DNA of 46,175 nucleotides from an uncultured Bacteroidia bacterium. GTDB taxonomy: Bacteria; Bacteroidota; Bacteroidia; Bacteroidales; UBA932. The stretch lies in assembly GCA_902789445.1 (NCBI GenBank), contig CADAOB010000013.1:11666-57840 (forward strand), written 5' to 3'. The notes beneath the pieces were generated by a model. It did no database searches. It was not told where the DNA came from and was given only the letters and a program-made list of their open reading frames with translations. A program made the position numbers and the translations under genes. The number at the start of each line of letters is the position of its first letter. Within the stretch, counting starts at the first letter, position 1. Shown piece by piece: positions 1 to 8,741 of this stretch.

Positions 1-882
1 AAGCAGGCCCAGCTTCGCAGCGGCGGCGTGACGACGGACCCCGTTGTCCGCGTGCTGGCCTGTGACGAAAACTACCTGGCATGTCAGGACTTGCGACTGG
101 CGGCAGGAAGGGGCTTTACACAGCAGGAGGTAGAAGAGCGCCTGCCGGTGGCGCTGCTGGGGGACAATGTCCGCAAGAAGCTTTTCGAAAATGAAAACGG
201 ACTGGGAGAAATGGTCTCCTGTGGAAACGGCCGTTACCGTGTGGTCGGTGTGCTGGCCCGTGAGGGGGCCCTGTATGGGTCCAGTCTGGATGCTTCCATG
301 CTGGTCCCCATCGATGCCTCAGCAGCCGATTGTCGGATAAGCGTGCGCGTACCGGAAACGGGCTCTCTTTCCGCTGCCGTAGCGGAGGCTGGCGCACAGC
401 TGGCTGCCGTAAGGCGGTTGCCGCCGGGCAGCGAGCCTGATTTCGAAATCGCAAAAGCCGAAGGCGCTGAGGCGACGCTCGCTTCGCTGCGCTCGAAACT
501 GTCGCTGCTGGCGCTGGCCATCGGTCTGGTAACGATGCTGGGGGCTTCCGTCGGCCTGATGAACAGTCTGCTGGTCTCGGTCAAGCAGCGTACCCAGGAA
601 ATCGGAACGCGCCGGGCCCTGGGGGCCCGGGCGCGTTCCATTTCCCGGCAATTCTTGCTGGAGTCGGTCGTGATCGGCCAGATGGGCAACGCATCCGGCG
701 TGCTGCTCGGCCTGCTCTTCGGCGGCCTGACGGCACTGGCGCTCGGGGGCCGTTTTTCCGTTCCCTGGCCCTGGCTCGGCGCCGCCACACTCCTGTCGCT
801 GGCTGTCAGCCTGGCCGCCGGGGTCCTCCCGGCCCGCCGCGCCGCCCGCCTCAATCCCGTCGAGGCCCTGCGCAGCCTCTAA
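1..882 (+). CDS. ABC transporter permease, MacB/FtsX family (5' end missing)
   Basis: The reading frame is open from base 1, so the true start lies upstream of the window; about 293 residues are visible. The first part is soluble and fits the periplasmic core domain of MacB-type permeases (VVGVLAREGALYG is typical). After it come a membrane segment (ALAIGLVTMLGASVGLMNSL), the cytoplasmic loop QRTQEIGTRRALGA that contacts the ATPase in this family, two more membrane segments and the usual tail ARRAARLNPVEALRSL. It probably works with a MacB-type ATPase in exporting a substrate or in lipoprotein/peptide handling; the substrate cannot be told. It is convergent with the nitroreductase gene, with four bases between the stops. 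Confidence 0.88.
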   Translation, partial: KQAQLRSGGVTTDPVVRVLACDENYLACQDLRLAAGRGFTQQEVEERLPVALLGDNVRKKLFENENGLGEMVSCGNGRYRVVGVLAREGALYGSSLDASMLVPIDASAADCRISVRVPETGSLSAAVAEAGAQLAAVRRLPPGSEPDFEIAKAEGAEATLASLRSKLSLLALAIGLVTMLGASVGLMNSLLVSVKQRTQEIGTRRALGARARSISRQFLLESVVIGQMGNASGVLLGLLFGGLTALALGGRFSVPWPWLGAATLLSLAVSLAAGVLPARRAARLNPVEALRSL

Positions 883-886
883 TTAC

Positions 887-1534
887 CTACCACTTCTCGT
901 AGTGGATGCGTTCGGGTTTCCATTTGTCCTTCGGCTGCTCGTCACCGGCGGGATAGCCGACGGCTACGGCGCAGTAGGGAAGGATCGGGTCGGGGATCCC
1001 GAGTTCGCGCTTCATCGACGCATATCGGTCGCTGTACGGATAACCGGCCGTCCAGACGGCGCCCAGACCGAGCGATTCGGCCGCCAGCAGGAAATTCTCC
1101 GTGCAGGCACCCAGGTCGTCACGCCAGGTTCCGCTGGGACGGGTGACCGGTTCGCCATCGGGATTGTTGCGGGGCGGACGGGTGACGGTCGTGTCGGCGC
1201 AGAAGACAACCACGGCCGCGGCCGAGTTGAAAATGCGCATATTGAAATTGTTCTCGAACACCTTTTCGTACTGCGATTTGTCGGTCAGCACGACGAAGTG
1301 CCAGGGCTGGATGTTCGAACCCGTGGGCGCAGCCATCGCAGCCTTGAGCATCGTTTCCATATACTCGGTCGGGATCGGCTGGTCGGTGAAACTGCGCACG
1401 CTTTTACGGCTCATGATGGTGCGGATGGTCTCGTTGTCCACGCCGGCGGACGGCGCCGCAGCCTCCTTCTTTCCACAGGAGGACACGAGGAGGGCAGACA
1501 AAACGGCTGCACTCAGTAAAAGAATTCTTTTCAT
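887..1534 (-). CDS. Nitroreductase-family lipoprotein
   Basis: A 215-residue protein with a lipoprotein signal (LLVSSC, lipid Cys at residue 20), then a nitroreductase domain. The N-terminal FMN-binding pattern SRKSVRSF and AAPTGSNIQPWHFVVL are clear, and the C-terminal half has the LGLGAVW motif that lies over the flavin. Family members are FMN-dependent NAD(P)H oxidoreductases acting on nitro compounds or quinones; the real substrate is unknown. The lipid anchor is unusual for the broad family, but such forms occur in gut Bacteroidales. It starts 15 bases after the batD-batE stop and may be co-transcribed with the bat operon. Confidence 0.88.
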   Translation of the reverse strand: MKRILLLSAAVLSALLVSSCGKKEAAAPSAGVDNETIRTIMSRKSVRSFTDQPIPTEYMETMLKAAMAAPTGSNIQPWHFVVLTDKSQYEKVFENNFNMRIFNSAAAVVVFCADTTVTRPPRNNPDGEPVTRPSGTWRDDLGACTENFLLAAESLGLGAVWTAGYPYSDRYASMKRELGIPDPILPYCAVAVGYPAGDEQPKDKWKPERIHYEKW

Positions 1535-1549
1535 AGGTTAATATCGGGT

Positions 1550-4186
1550 TTAAATGACTTCGAAAGTGCCGGACGGAGCCCAGCCCTGGCGGCCGTCGGC
1601 GATGGAGATCTTCGCCCAGTCGCCCACGTTGTCGAGCAGGCGGACTTTCGTGCCTTCGTGGAGCACGAAGACCGTGTTGCCACCGTCGGCCGGCGAACTC
1701 TTGACCGAGCAGACCGGAGCGGTGACGATGGCGCTGTCCTGCCGGGTCACCGCCCGTTTCTGCTGCAGGGAGAAGATGAAGGTGAAGACGGCCAGCAGGA
1801 AAACCACGCAGGCTACGATGAACGATACCCGTCGCAGGGCCAGCGAGGCGCTGTTGCGGAAAAGCGTCAGCAGGATGCCGACCACCAGCAGCAGGCCCAG
1901 CGTGATCCAGGCCCAGCTGTCGGCGCTGAAAGACTGCCGCAGATGCCGGAACCAGGAGACCAGGATGAAGTCGGGCACGCTGTCGATCTTGTCGAGCGTC
2001 AGCTGCCGTACGATTTCCAGGTTGTGCGCCGCATCATCGTGTGACGGGTCGAGTTTGAGCGCCCGCTCATAGTAGAGGATGGCGTGTGCCTTGTCGTCCA
2101 GTTTGAAGTAGGTATTGCCGATGTTGTAGTACAGGTCGGCGCTCTGCAGGTTTTCGCCTTCGATCATCTGGTAGAAATTGAGGGCGTTCTGCCACTGGCC
2201 GGCGGCGAAGGCTTCTCCCGCTTTCTGCCAGAGGCCGGCCACGTCGTCCTGCGCCTGGACCGGCAGGGTGCTCAGGCCCAGGCCGAGCAGCAGCGCGACG
2301 AGCGCTGCGCCGGCGGCCGGCCGCCGGCCGGCTTTGGCCTTGTTGAGCTGGCTTTCAATCTCGGAGATGGCTTCGATGGCTTCGTTGTATTCGTTCTCCA
2401 TCTGCGTCTGGCCGCTGTCCGGCGCATAGCGGGCGTATTCGCATTTGTCGATCAGGGCTGTCAGCCGGTCGATGCTCTCATCGCGCACACCCCGCTCCCG
2501 GAGTTTTTCACCGATGGTTTCCTTCGACAGGTCGGCCGCGGGAATCAGCAGCTTGTCGGACACGTAGCCGGTGAGGGCCTTGTGAAGTTCCTCGTAATAG
2601 GCGCCGCCCAGGTTCTTGTGGAGATAATCTTCGGCCTGCCGGAGCCTTGCCCGTGCCATCTTGTTTGCACGGCGGTTCTTGGACCCTGCCACGTCGGCGC
2701 GCCGGGCCTGCGAGAACTTCAGCAGACGATTGACGATGAAGAGGATGATGGCAAGCGTGATCATAAGCAGATAAAAGAGGGGAGAGCCCGCGAAGAAAGC
2801 TCCTTTTTTCTTGAGTTGGCCGTCGCCCAGGGCAATGTAGCGGATGTCTTCGCTCAGGCTGCGGACACCCTGCCGGTTCGTCCCCGGCATCACGACACCG
2901 CCGCCCGCGATCTCTTCACCTTTCTCGACAGTCACGGGGATGTCGCCGGTTGAGGTGGTGACATATTTGCCGTGGGCGTTGTCGTAATAGGTGTATTCGA
3001 TCGACGGAATTGTGAAGTCCCCGTGGCTGCGCGGGATGAAGGGGAATTCGAAGGTCTTCGAACCGCTGGTTCCGCTGGCCGACGTCTTGTCGGTGCTCTT
3101 GAGGTCATAGACCTCGAAATCCGGCGGGAAGTTCACCTTCGGGGCTTCGAGCATGGAAAGGTTTCCGTTGCCCGAGATGGTGACAATCAGCGAGGCGGCC
3201 TCGTTCGACTTGATGCCGTCCTTGCTCAGCTTGGCGCTGATCTTGAAATCGCCAACGCCCCCGGCGAAGGAGGCCGGAGCGCCGGCGGGCAGGTCGCGGA
3301 CCTTGACCTGGATCGTCGGCGTGCTGATCCGTTTGCGGAGGGTCTGGTACTGGTCGAAGAAGTCGTCGAAGATCGACAGCGGGCTGCCGGAGGAGGTACG
3401 GACCCGGACCTGGCAGACCATTTCAGCCGGGTCGATGGTCAGCGTCCCGCTCTGCTGGGGAATCAGGACGTACTGCCTCAGGAGTGCGGAATTGTAGATG
3501 ACCCCGTTCACGTTTTCCCGGTTGAACTCCAGATTGCTGACCGAGACGGTCTCCTTGCTCCAGAATCCGTTGAAGGTAGGGAATTTGATATCTTCGAAAC
3601 CGGCGATGTCGGCGCGGGTGTAGATCTTGAGTGTGGCCGTGATGGGTTCGCCCTTGACGACATTCGTCTTGTTGAGCGTCAGGCGGAGGAAGAGATCCTG
3701 GCCCGAAACGGTGCCGGTGACGGAAGGGTCGCTGCTGCGTGGCTGCGTCTGGCCCTGCTGCTGTCCCTGGGCATCCTGCTGCTGCGTTGCGCCGCTTTGC
3801 TGTTGGCTCTGCGGCTGGCTGGCGACGACTTCGATCTGCAGCGTGGACGAGGAGACGCTCTGCTTGTCCACCGTCGCCGTCGCGGCCGCGATGGTGAACG
3901 TGCCGGTCTGCTTGGGCTGCAGCAGATAGGTGACGGTCTCCTGATGCGAGGAAGTGCGCTTGCCGTTGACGATGTTCGTGCTGGACATCGAACCGCGTTG
4001 CGGGCCCCAGACCACCTCGAAATCGTCGGTGCCGGGCCATGCGAAATCGCTCATCCGGGCATCGGCCGTAAAGACGATGCGGAAGGTCTCATCAAGCGAA
4101 ACCACGCGGGGACCTTCCAGTTTGAGGGTTTGAGCAGCACCCGTCAGGGCGCTGAGCATGAGCAGCAAAGTGAGGATGCGTTTCAT
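1550..4186 (-). CDS. batD: BatD-BatE fusion protein (aerotolerance operon)
   Basis: An 878-residue protein. Residues 1-18 are a signal peptide, and about 20-440 form the extracytoplasmic BatD domain (repeated Ig-like strands with a Gln/Ser-rich stretch near 125-155). A membrane segment follows at about 460-480, then a cytoplasmic helical region. Near 625 a second hydrophobic signal-like segment ending PVQAQ begins a BatE-like half: TPR repeats (YYNIGNTYFKLDDKAHAILYYERAL), two more membrane segments and a C-terminal SH3-like domain ending RQGWAPSGTFEVI. In many Bacteroidota BatD and BatE are separate proteins; here they are one frame. The role is known only in outline, as a membrane complex with BatA/B/C linked to oxygen tolerance. 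It starts 6 bases after batC. Confidence 0.85.
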   Translation of the reverse strand: MKRILTLLLMLSALTGAAQTLKLEGPRVVSLDETFRIVFTADARMSDFAWPGTDDFEVVWGPQRGSMSSTNIVNGKRTSSHQETVTYLLQPKQTGTFTIAAATATVDKQSVSSSTLQIEVVASQPQSQQQSGATQQQDAQGQQQGQTQPRSSDPSVTGTVSGQDLFLRLTLNKTNVVKGEPITATLKIYTRADIAGFEDIKFPTFNGFWSKETVSVSNLEFNRENVNGVIYNSALLRQYVLIPQQSGTLTIDPAEMVCQVRVRTSSGSPLSIFDDFFDQYQTLRKRISTPTIQVKVRDLPAGAPASFAGGVGDFKISAKLSKDGIKSNEAASLIVTISGNGNLSMLEAPKVNFPPDFEVYDLKSTDKTSASGTSGSKTFEFPFIPRSHGDFTIPSIEYTYYDNAHGKYVTTSTGDIPVTVEKGEEIAGGGVVMPGTNRQGVRSLSEDIRYIALGDGQLKKKGAFFAGSPLFYLLMITLAIILFIVNRLLKFSQARRADVAGSKNRRANKMARARLRQAEDYLHKNLGGAYYEELHKALTGYVSDKLLIPAADLSKETIGEKLRERGVRDESIDRLTALIDKCEYARYAPDSGQTQMENEYNEAIEAISEIESQLNKAKAGRRPAAGAALVALLLGLGLSTLPVQAQDDVAGLWQKAGEAFAAGQWQNALNFYQMIEGENLQSADLYYNIGNTYFKLDDKAHAILYYERALKLDPSHDDAAHNLEIVRQLTLDKIDSVPDFILVSWFRHLRQSFSADSWAWITLGLLLVVGILLTLFRNSASLALRRVSFIVACVVFLLAVFTFIFSLQQKRAVTRQDSAIVTAPVCSVKSSPADGGNTVFVLHEGTKVRLLDNVGDWAKISIADGRQGWAPSGTFEVI

Positions 4187-4192
4187 AGCGTA

Positions 4193-4978
4193 CTACCAAT
4201 TTTTCTCCTTCTGTTTCGATTTCAGACGGGCGGCCTTCTCTTTCTTGACCTTGTCCTGGGTATCTTTTTCCTGGGCCTGGATGGCCTGCAGCATCTGCTG
4301 GGCGGCCTGCGGCGTTATCCGGGGCTGCTGCCCCTGCTGCTGGTTCTGCTGCTGATCCTGATTCTGGTCCTGCTGCTGCTGATCCTGGTTCTGGTCCTGA
4401 TTCTGATCTTTGTTCTGGTCGTCGGTCTGATTCTGGTCTTTGTTCTGATCCTGGTTCTGATCTTTATTCTGGTCCTGGTTTTGATCCTGGTTCTGGTTCT
4501 GATCCTGGTTCTGGGCGTTGTTCCCGCCGCCGTTCTGCTGTTCGTTTTCGAGCATCTTCTGGGCGTAGGCCAGGTTTTCCTTGGTTTCCATGTCACCGGG
4601 ATTGCGCCGCAGGGCGTTCTTGTAGGCATCGATGGCGCCTTGCCAGTTGCGCTGTTTCAAGAGGGAATTGCCCATGTTGTGGAAGGCGTCCGCCCCGTAT
4701 TTCCCCTTCGCGAGCGAATCGATGGCGGCTTTGTAATAACGGTCGGCTTCGCCGAAGTTTTCCTGCCGGAAATAGGTGTTTCCCAGATTGTAGTCGGCCG
4801 CCACGGAAGTTGAGTCGGCCACCAGGGCTTTCTTGTAATTGATCTCGGCCTGCTGCCACGCCTCCTTGCGGAAGTCGCGGTTGCCGCGGCGGACGCTTTT
4901 CCGCTCTCCCTGCGCGAAGCAGGCGGAAGCGGCCAGCAGCAGCAACAGTCCGGTGCAAAGATATCGTTTCATATTCAT
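4193..4978 (-). CDS. batC: BatC, TPR protein with Asn/Gln/Asp low-complexity tail
   Basis: A 261-residue exported protein. It has an N-terminal hydrophobic signal ending SACFAQG and three TPR motifs at about 30-145 (DYNLGNTYFRQENFGEADRYYKAAI is the best). A long DQNQ/DQNK repeat at about 150-220 follows, then a charged Lys-rich end. BatC is thought to scaffold the VWA proteins BatA and BatB in the periplasm. Its ATG overlaps the batB stop (ATGA), so the two are translationally coupled. The tail is encoded by near-repeats of a 6-12 bp unit, which may vary in length between strains. Confidence 0.87.
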   Translation of the reverse strand: MNMKRYLCTGLLLLLAASACFAQGERKSVRRGNRDFRKEAWQQAEINYKKALVADSTSVAADYNLGNTYFRQENFGEADRYYKAAIDSLAKGKYGADAFHNMGNSLLKQRNWQGAIDAYKNALRRNPGDMETKENLAYAQKMLENEQQNGGGNNAQNQDQNQNQDQNQDQNKDQNQDQNKDQNQTDDQNKDQNQDQNQDQQQQDQNQDQQQNQQQGQQPRITPQAAQQMLQAIQAQEKDTQDKVKKEKAARLKSKQKEKNW

Positions 4979-5979
4979 CGCTTGAACAGGTGCCGCCGTG
5001 CCTTCGTGTCGGAAACCAGCAGTTCCAGGATCAGGAAGAAGAGCGCGATGGCAAAGAAATACATGAATTGTTCGTCGAAATCCTCGAAAACCACGGAGTT
5101 GAACTGCTCCTTATCGAGGGTCCGGATGTCGTCGATGATGGGATTCAGCCCGAATTCGGCTGCGCCGGCCCGGACATATTTGCCGTTCCCGGCCCCGGCG
5201 ATTTCCTGAAGGATCTCTTCGTTGAGGCGGGTGACCACGATTTCGCCGGAGGCGTCTTTCAACAGGCTGCCGTTTTTGGGAATCGGTTTGCCCTGCGGGG
5301 AACCTACGCCGATGCAGTAGATGCGGATGCCCTGTTCGGCAATGGCCCGGGCCGCCTCGATGGCTTCACCCTCATGGTCTTCACCGTCGCTGATCAGGAT
5401 GATGGCGCGCGAGCGTTCGCTCTGCGTGCTGAAACTGCGGGCCGAGGCCATCAGGGCCTCCGAAAGGGCTGTTCCCTGAATGGGAACACTCTCCGTGTCG
5501 ATGCTTTTCAGGAAGACTTTGGCCGAAACATAGTCGGCGGTGATGGGCAATTGGACGAAGGCTTCGCCGGCGAAGACCACCAGGCCGATGCGGTCGCCCT
5601 GCAGTTTGTCCACCAGACGGGAGATGGCCAGCTTGGAGCGTTCGAGCCGGTTGGGCGAGTAATCTTCGGCCAGCATGGAATTGGAGACGTCCAGGGCGAC
5701 CATCACCTCCACGCCCTGGCTCTGGTGTTCCTTGAGCCGGGCCCCGAGCTGCGGACGGGCCAGGCCGATCACGAAGAAGAACCAGGCGGCGGCCAGCAGG
5801 CTGATCTTGAGCCAGCCCTTGCCCGTGGAGGCGTCGGGCATCAGTTGGGACACGAGCTCCGGACTGCCGAATCGCGCCAGGCGTTTGCGGCGGGCGCGCA
5901 GGTAGAGCGCGTAAGCCACGAACAGCAGCGGTACGATCAGCAGGAGCAGCAGATATTGACTTTGTGCCAGATAGACCAT
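4975..5979 (-). CDS. batB: BatB, membrane VWA-domain protein
   Basis: A 334-residue protein with two N-terminal membrane segments (about 8-25 and 58-75), a von Willebrand factor A domain and a C-terminal membrane segment (QFMYFFAIALFFLILELLV). The metal-ion adhesion motif is intact: MVALDVSNSM (DxSxS) near 95, a conserved Thr (IQGTALSEAL), and ISDGEDHEG. The domain faces the periplasm. It shares a TAATG stop-start with batA upstream and an ATGA overlap with batC downstream, typical of tightly coupled bat genes. Confidence 0.9.
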   Translation of the reverse strand: MVYLAQSQYLLLLLIVPLLFVAYALYLRARRKRLARFGSPELVSQLMPDASTGKGWLKISLLAAAWFFFVIGLARPQLGARLKEHQSQGVEVMVALDVSNSMLAEDYSPNRLERSKLAISRLVDKLQGDRIGLVVFAGEAFVQLPITADYVSAKVFLKSIDTESVPIQGTALSEALMASARSFSTQSERSRAIILISDGEDHEGEAIEAARAIAEQGIRIYCIGVGSPQGKPIPKNGSLLKDASGEIVVTRLNEEILQEIAGAGNGKYVRAGAAEFGLNPIIDDIRTLDKEQFNSVVFEDFDEQFMYFFAIALFFLILELLVSDTKARRHLFKR

Positions 5980-6965
5980 TAGGGAATCCTCCTCAAGATT
6001 ACGAAGCGCAGCAGCAGCTCTGCGAGCAGGGCCAGCAGCGCGATCAGCGCAAAGCGCATGAACAGTTCCGAATAGACGGGGAAGCTGTCCACCGTGGTGC
6101 GGGTCTTCTCCATCTGGTTGATTTCGGAATAGATTTCCATCAGTTTGGTGTTGTTGGTTGCCCGGAAGTACTTGCCGCCGGTCTCGGTGGCGATCTGCTT
6201 GAGCAGGTCTTCGTCGATTTCAACCTTCACGTTCTGGATCTGGACGCCCCAGGGGGTCATGAACGGGTAGGGGGCTTCGCCCATGGCGCCCACGCCGATG
6301 GTATAGACGCGGATGTCATAGGTCTTGGCGATTTCAGCCGCCATCAGGGGCGCGACCTCGCCGCTGTTGTTCATACCGTCGGTCAGCAGGATCACCACCT
6401 TGCTCTTGGCGTCGGAATCCTTGAGCCGGGCCACGGCGGTCGCCAGGCCGTTGCCGATGGCCGTCCCGTCGTCGATCAGGCCGGTTTCGATCTCTTTCAT
6501 CAGGTTGATCAGGGTGGCGCGGTCAGTGGTCAGCGGGGCCTGCGTGTAGCTTTCCCCGGCGAAGACCACGATGCCCATCCGGTCGGCCGGACGGCTGGCA
6601 ATGAATTCCATGGCGATGTCCTTGGCGGCGCCGATGCGGTCGGGCTTGAAGTCGCGGGCCAGCATCGAGGTGGAGACGTCCATCGTCAGGACGATGTCGA
6701 TGCCTTCGGTATCCACTTTTTCGAAATTCTGCGACGAGCGGGGCCGGGCGATGGCCACGATGATGGCTGCCAGGGCGACCATGCGCAGGATGAAGGGCAG
6801 GTGCCGGGCCGCGGTGGCCAGCCGGCCGCTGCCGCCGTCCCACTGTTCGGCGTCGGGAACCGTCAGTGACGCTTCCTTGCCGCGCAGGCACCGCCACAGA
6901 TAGAGGGCGGTCAGCGGAATGAGCAGGAGCTCCAGCCAGAGCAGATGCGGGTATTCAAAAAACAT
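5979..6965 (-). CDS. batA: BatA, membrane VWA-domain protein
   Basis: A 328-residue paralogue of BatB with the same layout: membrane segments near 8-25 and 58-75, a VWA domain, and a C-terminal membrane helix (LFMRFALIALLALLAELLLRF). The MIDAS residues are present (LTMDVSTSM near 95, DGTAIGNGL, LTDGMNNSGE). It probably forms a complex with BatB and BatC driven by the MoxR ATPase encoded at the head of the operon. It begins 3 bases after the preceding gene's stop. Confidence 0.9.
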   Translation of the reverse strand: MFFEYPHLLWLELLLIPLTALYLWRCLRGKEASLTVPDAEQWDGGSGRLATAARHLPFILRMVALAAIIVAIARPRSSQNFEKVDTEGIDIVLTMDVSTSMLARDFKPDRIGAAKDIAMEFIASRPADRMGIVVFAGESYTQAPLTTDRATLINLMKEIETGLIDDGTAIGNGLATAVARLKDSDAKSKVVILLTDGMNNSGEVAPLMAAEIAKTYDIRVYTIGVGAMGEAPYPFMTPWGVQIQNVKVEIDEDLLKQIATETGGKYFRATNNTKLMEIYSEINQMEKTRTTVDSFPVYSELFMRFALIALLALLAELLLRFVILRRIP

Positions 6966-6968
6966 AGG

Positions 6969-7916
6969 CTACTGGTCCTCCTCCTTTTCGATCTCTTTCA
7001 TATAGGTCTCGTTCACGAAACGGATGGCCGTCGGGATGGCGTTCTCGTTTTCCTGGTCCGAAGCCGTATGCTTGGCGAATTTCACGAAATCGGCCGTGGT
7101 GAACAGATCTTTGAGTTTCTCCTTCAGTTCCGGTTCGATATCCTTGTCCTGCAGGTCGCGGAACATCTCGGCGGAGGTCTGTTCGAGCGCAGCCACGTCG
7201 AAGCGGTCGGCGATGTACTGGCGCAGTGCGTCGGTCACCTGGGTGTAGAACTGTTTCTGCTTGCCGGCCTGCCAGAGTTTCTGCGCACGGGTCTTTTCGA
7301 GGCTGCGGAGCGCCACGATGTGCGGCGGGTCCTTGACGACGGGTTTCCCGAAGAAATCGCGGTTCTGGCGGCGCAGGCGGATCCAGCGTACCAGCAGCCA
7401 GATCAGGGCCACCACCAGCAGCGCGAGCCCGACCCAGGGGATCACCTCCCGGAAAGTGACCGGGTAGCGGATCTGTCCCTTGATGTCGTGGGGCTGGAAC
7501 GTTGCGGTATCGATGGGAATCGTATTGACGGCCAGCCGCGGTCCGGTGTATTCCAGGGTGTCGATGCTGCCGTCGGCGCGGGCCATCAGCACGTAGAGCG
7601 GCGGCAGGACGTAGCTGCCGCTGTCGAAGCTCGTCAGGATGATGCGACCGCGCAGGCTGAGGGTGCCTTTTTTGTCCGAGAGCGTGTCGAGCGCCATTTC
7701 GCCGAGCGCCTCCACGCCGGGGACGGGTTCTGCGCCCGGCTTGCTGATGCTGACCGCTTCGCCCGGGGCGAGTTGGAAATCGAGGGTCCACTCGACCTGG
7801 TCGCCGATCAGGATGGAATCGCGGCTGATGCGGCTTCGCAGCGCCCCGTCGTCTTGTGCCCGGCATAGCGGGGCGGCGAGGGCAAGCAGCAGCACGGGCA
7901 GAAGGTACTTCTTCAT
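6969..7916 (-). CDS. Bat-operon membrane-anchored protein, BatD-like exterior domain
   Basis: A 315-residue protein. It has a signal peptide (ending APLCRA), about 130 residues of exterior beta-rich sequence, one membrane helix at about 160-183 (VIPWVGLALLVVALIWLLV), and a cytoplasmic helical part with QFYTQVTDALRQYIADRFDV, reminiscent of the cytoplasmic part of BatD. Genes of this kind usually lie between the DUF58 gene and batA in Bacteroidota and carry no established name. It is inferred to couple the cytoplasmic MoxR/DUF58 pair to the periplasmic VWA proteins. It ends with an acidic-basic tail. Confidence 0.75.
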   Translation of the reverse strand: MKKYLLPVLLLALAAPLCRAQDDGALRSRISRDSILIGDQVEWTLDFQLAPGEAVSISKPGAEPVPGVEALGEMALDTLSDKKGTLSLRGRIILTSFDSGSYVLPPLYVLMARADGSIDTLEYTGPRLAVNTIPIDTATFQPHDIKGQIRYPVTFREVIPWVGLALLVVALIWLLVRWIRLRRQNRDFFGKPVVKDPPHIVALRSLEKTRAQKLWQAGKQKQFYTQVTDALRQYIADRFDVAALEQTSAEMFRDLQDKDIEPELKEKLKDLFTTADFVKFAKHTASDQENENAIPTAIRFVNETYMKEIEKEEDQ

Positions 7917-7917
7917 A

Positions 7918-8741
7918 TCAGGCTCTGTTTTTGAAGAATGCGATCATTTTCTTTACGTAGTCCTCGCCCGTTCCGATGCTGACCGTGTCGATGCGGTAGC
8001 GCCGCAGGGTGGCGAGGGTATTGTCGAAGGCTTCGCGGCTCCAGGTCTCGTAGTTGCGGCGGACCGTGGCGGCCGAGGTGTTGATCCAGCGGCCGCGGCC
8101 GGTCTCGGCGTCGCGGATGTGGACCAGGCCTACGTTGGGCAGCGTCCGCTCGCGCGGGTCATACACGTTGATGACCGAGATGTCGTGGCGGCCCGCCGCG
8201 ATCTTCAGGGCGTCCTCGTAGCGGGGATGCCGCGTTCCGTCAGGAACCGGAGCGCGGCGCCGATGTCGGTCCCGCGGTCTTCCGGCTCAAATTCCACCAG
8301 TTCGCGGATGATGCGCAGCAGATGGCTGCGGCCTTTCTTGGGCGGAATGAATTTCTCGACCTTGCTGCTGAAGAAGAGGGCCCCCACCTTGTCGTTGTTG
8401 ATCGAGGCGGAGAAGGAGAGCACGGCGGCGATTTCCGTCACCAGGTCTTTCTTCGTCTGGCTGGTGGTGCCGAACAGCCGCGAGCCGCTCACATCGACCA
8501 GCAGCATCACGGTCAGTTCGCGTTCCTCCTCGAAGATCTTGACGTAGGGCGCGCGCAGACGGGCGGTGACGTTCCAGTCCATGTTGCGGACGTCGTCGCC
8601 GTACTGGTACTCGCGGACCTCGCTGAAGGCCATGCCCCGTCCCTTGAACGCGGAATGGTACTCGCCGGCGAAGACCTGGTGCGAGAGCGCCTTGGTCTTG
8701 ATCTCGATCTTGCGGACCTTCTTTAGTAAATCGTTTTCCAT
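7918..8741 (-). pseudogene. DUF58-family protein, broken by internal deletion/frameshift
   Basis: The upstream piece starts at the ATG at 8741 (TAATG overlap with the moxR stop) and reads a normal DUF58 N-terminus: MENDLLKKVRKIEIKTKALS, the RGMAFSEVREYQYGDDVRNMDW signature (split here as FSEVREYQYGDD and RNMDW) and LLVDVSGS. It reaches FLTE near 8235, then runs out of frame to a stop at 8205. The C-terminal part (YEDALKIAAGRHDISVINVY onward, then VYDPRERTLPNVG, to the stop at 7918) is open in another frame from about 8226. Family members have roughly 15-18 more residues at this joint, including a Ser-Asp-Phe type strand, so a small deletion rather than a one-base slip is likely. All flanking bat genes are intact. 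Confidence 0.8.

Noticed and set aside
2972-4813. A 613-codon open frame on the plus strand over batC/batD with long Leu/Val/Ile runs
   Set aside because: It is the complement of the DQNQ repeat and of GC-rich bat codons; the minus-strand frames carry all recognisable domains.
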